A DNA stretch of 10,284 nucleotides from Dehalococcoidia bacterium (GTDB lineage Bacteria > Chloroflexota > Dehalococcoidia > JACQUA01), in NCBI GenBank assembly GCA_030689845.1, contig JAUYHV010000185.1, positions 1 through 10,284 on the forward strand, written 5' to 3'. The notes under the pieces were generated by a model, which was not told the origin of the DNA, searched no databases, and was given only the letters and a program-made list of their open reading frames with translations. The first letter of the stretch is position 1. Each line of letters starts with the position of its first letter. Both the position numbers and the translations under genes were made by a program. This document shows positions 7,303 through 10,284 of the stretch, in pieces.

Positions 7303-8421
7303 GTGAGACAGCGGATCTTAAGTATTATAGTTAAAGAATTTATCCAGCTCAGGAGGGACCGCCGCACCTTAGGACTTATCATATTTTTACCTGTGGTACA
7401 ACTCCTCATCTTCGGCTATGCCCTGAGTACCGAGGTAAATAATATTCCAACGGTGGTATGGGACGCCTCCAACACCGCCCGGAGCCGGTCTCTGGTGGAC
7501 TCCTTTCGTAACACCGAGTATTTTGATATCAGGTTTTATGCTTCGAGCTATGACGAGGTTGCCCGGCACATCGATGGGGGGACGGCGAAGCTGGCTGTGG
7601 TAATCCCCCCGGATTATGCCCTACGCATCGACCGCAGGGAAACAGCGAAGGTGCAATTTTTTGTCGACGGCTCGGACCCGAACACTGGTATTATCGCCAT
7701 TTCTCAGGCTAACCTGGTGACAGGAGCCATGAACATTGATTTTCTGGTGGAGAGGCTGGGCGGGCGCAAGATAGAGCCGGCAATATCTCTGGAGCCCCGG
7801 GTATGGTATAACCCCAGCATGGAGGCAGTGGCTTTTAACGTGCCCGGCCTTATAGGGGTGGTGCTCCAGATGATTACGGTACTCCTCACTTCCTTTGCTA
7901 TAGTGAGGGAAAGAGAAACGGGGACCATCGAACAGCTGTTAACGAGTCCCATCAAGTCCCATGAACTAATAATAGGAAAGCTGGTGCCGTACATCATTAT
8001 CGCCTATGCCGACGTTATTTTGATATTGATAGTGGCCACGGCGGTATTCAAGATGCCTTTCCACGGCAGCGTCATCCTTCTCCTCGCCCTGAGTTCCGTG
8101 TTTTTAATGTTTTCCCTGGGTATAGGCATATTGATTTCCACGGTTTCGAAAAACCAGTTCCAGGCAATGCAGATGACCTGGGGAACGCAAATCCCCGCAA
8201 TCCTCCTCAGCGGGTTTATCTTCCCGGTGGACTCCATGCCCAGGCTGGCGCAGTGGATATCTTATTTGATTCCCCTTACCTACTACCTGCGCATTATCCG
8301 CGGCATCATTTTAAAGGGTGTGGGGATAGAGTACCTGTGGAGGGACGTGGCTATCCTGGGAGGCGTCGGAATAATAACGTTGTTTTTCAGCATCATTCGC
8401 CTGCGGAAGACCCTGGACTGA
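7303..8421 (+). CDS. YbhS/YbhR-like ABC-2 type permease
   Basis: This integral membrane subunit has 372 residues. The topology is typical of ABC-2 exporters: one N-terminal membrane helix (about 23-43), a large extracytoplasmic domain (about 45-178) and five more helices (about 180-202, 225-248, 256-280, 295-312 and 347-366). Family landmarks include VDGSDPNTG (121-129), the coupling region VREREtGTIEQLLTSPI (201-217) and LLSGFIFPVDSMP (301-313). The start is GTG, with AAAGGGG (7287-7293) inside the end of the ATPase gene, so translation is probably coupled. E. coli has two such permeases (YbhS and YbhR) side by side; only this one is present here, and it may act as a homodimer. I cannot choose YbhS over YbhR with confidence. 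Confidence 0.92.
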   Translation: MRQRILSIIVKEFIQLRRDRRTLGLIIFLPVVQLLIFGYALSTEVNNIPTVVWDASNTARSRSLVDSFRNTEYFDIRFYASSYDEVARHIDGGTAKLAVVIPPDYALRIDRRETAKVQFFVDGSDPNTGIIAISQANLVTGAMNIDFLVERLGGRKIEPAISLEPRVWYNPSMEAVAFNVPGLIGVVLQMITVLLTSFAIVRERETGTIEQLLTSPIKSHELIIGKLVPYIIIAYADVILILIVATAVFKMPFHGSVILLLALSSVFLMFSLGIGILISTVSKNQFQAMQMTWGTQIPAILLSGFIFPVDSMPRLAQWISYLIPLTYYLRIIRGIILKGVGIEYLWRDVAILGGVGIITLFFSIIRLRKTLD

Positions 8422-8479
8422 ACCGGCACGACATCCATGGTTCCAGGGCGCCCTTGGCCGGGGAACAAATAAAGGCATC

Positions 8480-8507
8480 GTAGGGGCACGGCATGCCGTG
8501 CCCCTAC
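8480..8507. repeat. Perfect 28-bp palindrome
   Basis: The 28 bases read identically on both strands, centred on GCATGC, with outer arms GTAGGGGCACG and CGTGCCCCTAC. Its position after the permease gene would allow a terminator-like role, but no U-run follows. The GTAGGGGC...GCCCCTAC form is a repeat type I know from many Chloroflexota and deltaproteobacterial genomes. Confidence 0.75.
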
Positions 8508-8521
8508 AATTCTCTGCCACC
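8499..8521 (+). repeat. 23-bp direct repeat, copy 1
   Basis: These bases are identical to 8740-8762, 241 bases downstream. The copy includes the right arm of the 28-bp palindrome and the following ACAATTCTCTGCCACC. Confidence 0.8.
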
Positions 8522-8597
8522 GCAAGCGAAGTCAAAGGGTCTGGTAGCGATTATCAGGATGGTGCAAATTAACACTGAGGCCTCCTGCGCCGGTAAA

Positions 8598-8624
8598 AGA
8601 TGCTTCGACTGCGCTCAGCATGAC
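8598..8624 (-). repeat. 27-bp inverted copy of the repeat at 3641-3667
   Basis: The reverse complement matches 3641-3667 at 26 of 27 positions. This solitary arm lies on the far side of the ABC operon in opposite orientation. Confidence 0.8.
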
Positions 8625-8652
8625 GGGGAGACAGAGATTCCACGATGTGTAG

Positions 8653-8674
8653 GGGTAAGCCCCCGTGCTTACCC
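8653..8674. repeat. Hairpin of the GTAGGGG family
   Basis: GGGTAAGC (8653-8660) and GCTTACCC (8667-8674) form an 8-bp stem around a 6-base loop, preceded by TGTAG. It is a variant of the palindromes at 8480 and 8723 with different stem bases but the same length and start. Confidence 0.65.
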
Positions 8675-8722
8675 TGGTTTCAATATTTCCGATGTAAATG
8701 GGATGCCATGCTTTTTTATAGA

Positions 8723-8744
8723 GGGCAACCACAGGGGGTTGCCC
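8723..8744. repeat. Hairpin of the GTAGGGG family, opposite orientation
   Basis: GGGCAACC (8723-8730) pairs with GGTTGCCC (8737-8744) around a 6-base loop, followed by CTAC. Its right arm merges into copy 2 of the 23-bp direct repeat. Confidence 0.65.
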
Positions 8745-8762
8745 CTACAATTCTCTGCCACC
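8740..8762 (+). repeat. 23-bp direct repeat, copy 2
   Basis: This is an exact copy of 8499-8521; the flanking bases differ on both sides. The two copies bound about 240 bases of repeat-rich DNA. Confidence 0.8.
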
Positions 8763-8810
8763 CTGCCCCGACACGTCGGGAACTCACGGATTATGTTTGA
8801 ATACGCTGAC

Positions 8811-8839
8811 TTGTTTTTGATTTGGCACGGGGATATAAT
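8811..8839 (+). promoter_or_regulatory. Promoter for the branched-chain aminotransferase gene
   Basis: A perfect TATAAT (8834-8839) lies 17 bases after TTGTTT (8811-8816; three of six consensus bases). Transcription should start near 8846. A ribosome binding site AAAGGAG (8858-8864) follows, ten bases before ATG 8875. Confidence 0.55.
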
Positions 8840-8874
8840 AAATTCTCAAATTCCAAGAAAGGAGAGGCCCGGGG

Positions 8875-9795
8875 ATGGTTCCTTACGCTTTTTTTAAAGG
8901 AAAAATAGTGCCTTTGGCTGACGCCAAAATAAGTATTTTAACTCACGCCCTCCATTATGGCACAGCCTGTTTCGAGGGTATCCGGGGTAACTGGAACGAT
9001 GAGGAGCAGCAACTCTATCTTTTCAGGATGCTTGAACACTACCAACGTCTCCATAAAAGCTGCAAGATAATTAAGATAGACCTGCCTTATTCCCCGGAGG
9101 AGTTGTGCAGGATAACAGTGGAAATGGTGGAGAAAAACGGCTACAAGGAAGATGTTTACATCCGCCCCCTAGCCTACAAGAGTTCCGAGCAGGTTGGAGT
9201 TCGCCTGCACAACCTGGAGGACAGTTTCTGCGTTTTTACCGTTCCCTTCGGCAATTACCTGGACGTGACCAAAGGAATAAAATGCTGCACCTCTACCTGG
9301 CGGAGGATAGATGACAACGTTATCCCTGCAAGGGGAAAAATTACCGGGCTCTACGTCAACAGCGCCTTGGCCAAGACCGAAGCCTTCGAAAACGGTTATG
9401 AGGAAGCCATTCTCCTGACACAGGACGGACACGTCTCGGAGGGGAGCGGTGAAAATATATTTATCGTTTCGGGGAACAAGCTTATTACCCCGCCTGTTTA
9501 TGATAACATCCTTCAGGGGATCACCAGGGATACAATTATTAACCTGGCGCGGGATGAATTCGGAATAGAAACCGTGGAAAGATCCATCGACAGGAGCGAA
9601 CTTTACATTGTTGACGAGTGTTTTATGACCGGCACCGCAGCCCACGTAACACCGGTAACGGAAATAGACCACCGTAAGGTTGGGGACGGTGAAGTCGGCC
9701 CCATAAGTTCAAAGCTCCAGGAACTATATTTCGAAATAGTCCGGGGGAAAAACAGTAAATATAAGAGCTGGTGTACGGCTGTATATAAAAAATAG
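8875..9795 (+). CDS. ilvE: Branched-chain amino acid aminotransferase (PLP fold type IV)
   Basis: This cytoplasmic enzyme of 306 residues is the usual length for the family. It transfers the amino group between glutamate and the 2-oxo acids of valine, leucine and isoleucine, the last step of their synthesis. Landmarks are ALHYGTACFEGIRG (25-38), typical of branched-chain enzymes; the PLP-binding Lys155 in IPARGKITGLY; Glu189 in SEGSGENIF, which contacts the pyridine nitrogen; GITRDTI (215-221); and TGTAAHVTPV (252-261). The FEGIR motif and domain spacing favour it over D-alanine aminotransferase and aminodeoxychorismate lyase. It has its own promoter and stands apart from other branched-chain genes in this window. 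Confidence 0.92.
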   Translation: MVPYAFFKGKIVPLADAKISILTHALHYGTACFEGIRGNWNDEEQQLYLFRMLEHYQRLHKSCKIIKIDLPYSPEELCRITVEMVEKNGYKEDVYIRPLAYKSSEQVGVRLHNLEDSFCVFTVPFGNYLDVTKGIKCCTSTWRRIDDNVIPARGKITGLYVNSALAKTEAFENGYEEAILLTQDGHVSEGSGENIFIVSGNKLITPPVYDNILQGITRDTIINLARDEFGIETVERSIDRSELYIVDECFMTGTAAHVTPVTEIDHRKVGDGEVGPISSKLQELYFEIVRGKNSKYKSWCTAVYKK

Positions 9796-9822
9796 AATAA
9801 GTGTAAATAGTTGAGCGCCGGA

Positions 9823-9846
9823 GTCACACTCCCTGGAGATTGTGAC
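9823..9846 (+). terminator. Possible terminator after the aminotransferase gene
   Basis: GTCACA (9823-9828) pairs with TGTGAC (9841-9846), with an inner CTC/GAG pairing, and is followed by AACCTTTT. The U-run is short and an alternative small hairpin GGAGT/ACTCC (9820-9832) overlaps it. It sits between convergent genes. Confidence 0.35.
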
Positions 9847-9924
9847 AACCTTTTAAAAAGTTAATCCGGCTGGCGATAATTTATCCCTCATGTCCAGGGG
9901 TGGTAAGGAGGATTTACACGCGGC

Positions 9925-10284
9925 CTAACCCTGGCGGCGCTGTAATAGTGAGAGAAATTCAGCCCTGGTTGCCATCCTGTCCCTGAATAGCCCCCGGTTG
10001 GCAGAAGTAATGATGTTACTTCCCTGCTTTTTAATCCCCCTCATGGTCATGCACAGGTGTTCTGCCTGGATAACCACGGCTACCCCGTCAGGTTTGAGAG
10101 CTGTCAAAACGGTATCGGCAACCTGCCTGGTTAATCTTTCCTGAAGCTGCAGGCGCCTGGCAAGGATTTCTACAACTCTGGCCAGTTTGCTGGCTCCGAC
10201 TACGCGTCCGTTCTCGTTGGGAATGTACCCTATATGGGCCACACCGAAGAAGGGCAGGAGGTGGTGTTCGCAAATGGAATAAAA
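9925..10284 (-). CDS. folE: GTP cyclohydrolase I, C-terminal part (5' end outside the window)
   Basis: The enzyme converts GTP to 7,8-dihydroneopterin triphosphate, the first step of folate and pterin synthesis. The 119 visible codons run off the right edge. Reading from the edge the frame gives FYSICEHHLLPFFGVAHIGY. The zinc ligands are the Cys and second His of CEHH (Cys 10270-10272, His 10261-10263) and the later Cys in EHLCMTMRG (10051-10053). VVGASKLARVVEILARR and LQLQERLTRQ (10141 to about 10200) are the conserved core, and the protein ends EFLSLLQRRQG at TAG 9925-9927. All residues expected in this part of the type IA enzyme are present, so it looks functional. The GTG at 10240-10242 is internal and not the start. 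It is convergent with the aminotransferase gene. Confidence 0.95.
   Translation of the reverse strand, partial: FYSICEHHLLPFFGVAHIGYIPNENGRVVGASKLARVVEILARRLQLQERLTRQVADTVLTALKPDGVAVVIQAEHLCMTMRGIKKQGSNIITSANRGLFRDRMATRAEFLSLLQRRQG

Larger units (their letters stand above)
8422..8833. other. Gene-free interval made of palindromic repeats
   Basis: No credible gene is seen between the permease stop and the aminotransferase promoter. Besides the separately listed elements, it holds GGGCGCCC (8446-8453) inside a GTTCC/GGAAC pair (8440-8444, 8462-8466), which could act as a weak operon terminator, and a CCCGAC/GTCGGG palindrome (8767-8772, 8775-8780). The second permease expected from the E. coli operon order is absent, and I see no remnant of it. 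Confidence 0.6.

Noticed and set aside
8493..8897. 134-codon open frame on the + strand
   Set aside because: It translates through the palindromes, the 27-mer and both 23-bp repeats and runs over the aminotransferase promoter and start. Fragments such as CFDCAQHDGE are typical translations of interspersed repeats, not a protein.
9169..9672. 167-codon open frame on the - strand
   Set aside because: It is antisense to the aminotransferase, whose catalytic motifs are intact.

Overview
The window reads as accessory plus housekeeping chromosome of an anaerobic bacterium of moderate GC content. The best guess is Chloroflexota (Dehalococcoidia- or Anaerolineae-like), because of the lipoprotein with a long Pro-Thr linker, the cytoplasmic molybdopterin enzyme with a cysteine metal ligand, and intergenic DNA full of palindromic repeats of a type common in that phylum. 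A Peptococcaceae-like Firmicute is the main alternative. This assignment is inference; no rRNA or marker phylogeny is available in the window.

Layout. Positions 1-63 are the tail of an upstream gene. A lipoprotein with a Pro-Thr linker (88-1173, +) follows. Convergent to it is a stand-alone molybdopterin (or tungstopterin) oxidoreductase (1269-3404, -). The 509-base divergent intergenic region (3405-3913) holds candidate promoters for both flanking genes, an array of four hairpins, a 117-bp block with imperfect terminal inverted repeats, and one long operator-like inverted repeat. A three-gene operon (3914-8421, +) encodes a YbhG/YbhF/YbhS-like ABC-2 efflux system: a periplasmic-adaptor or HlyD-type protein, a double-NBD ATPase and one ABC-2 permease. 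Positions 8422-8874 carry a second cluster of palindromic repeats and end in a good promoter for a branched-chain aminotransferase (8875-9795, +). Convergent to that is the 3'-terminal part of folE, GTP cyclohydrolase I (9925 to window end, -).

How the genes work together. The adaptor, ATPase and permease almost certainly form one exporter: they share strand and order with E. coli ybhGFSR, and the ATPase has the same 578-residue tandem-NBD architecture, as I remember that protein. The second permease of the E. coli operon is absent here, and its expected place is filled by repeats. The molybdoenzyme has no electron-transfer or membrane subunit beside it in this window. The aminotransferase and GTP cyclohydrolase are ordinary biosynthetic genes, each on its own transcription unit as far as can be seen.

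I see no convincing new defence or mobile system. The most notable items are the two repeat clusters (with a 27-bp sequence shared in opposite orientation on either side of the ABC operon), the predicted asymmetric ATPase with one degenerate site, the single-permease form of the operon, and the molybdoenzyme that resembles acetylene hydratase in its metal ligand but lacks its catalytic aspartate.
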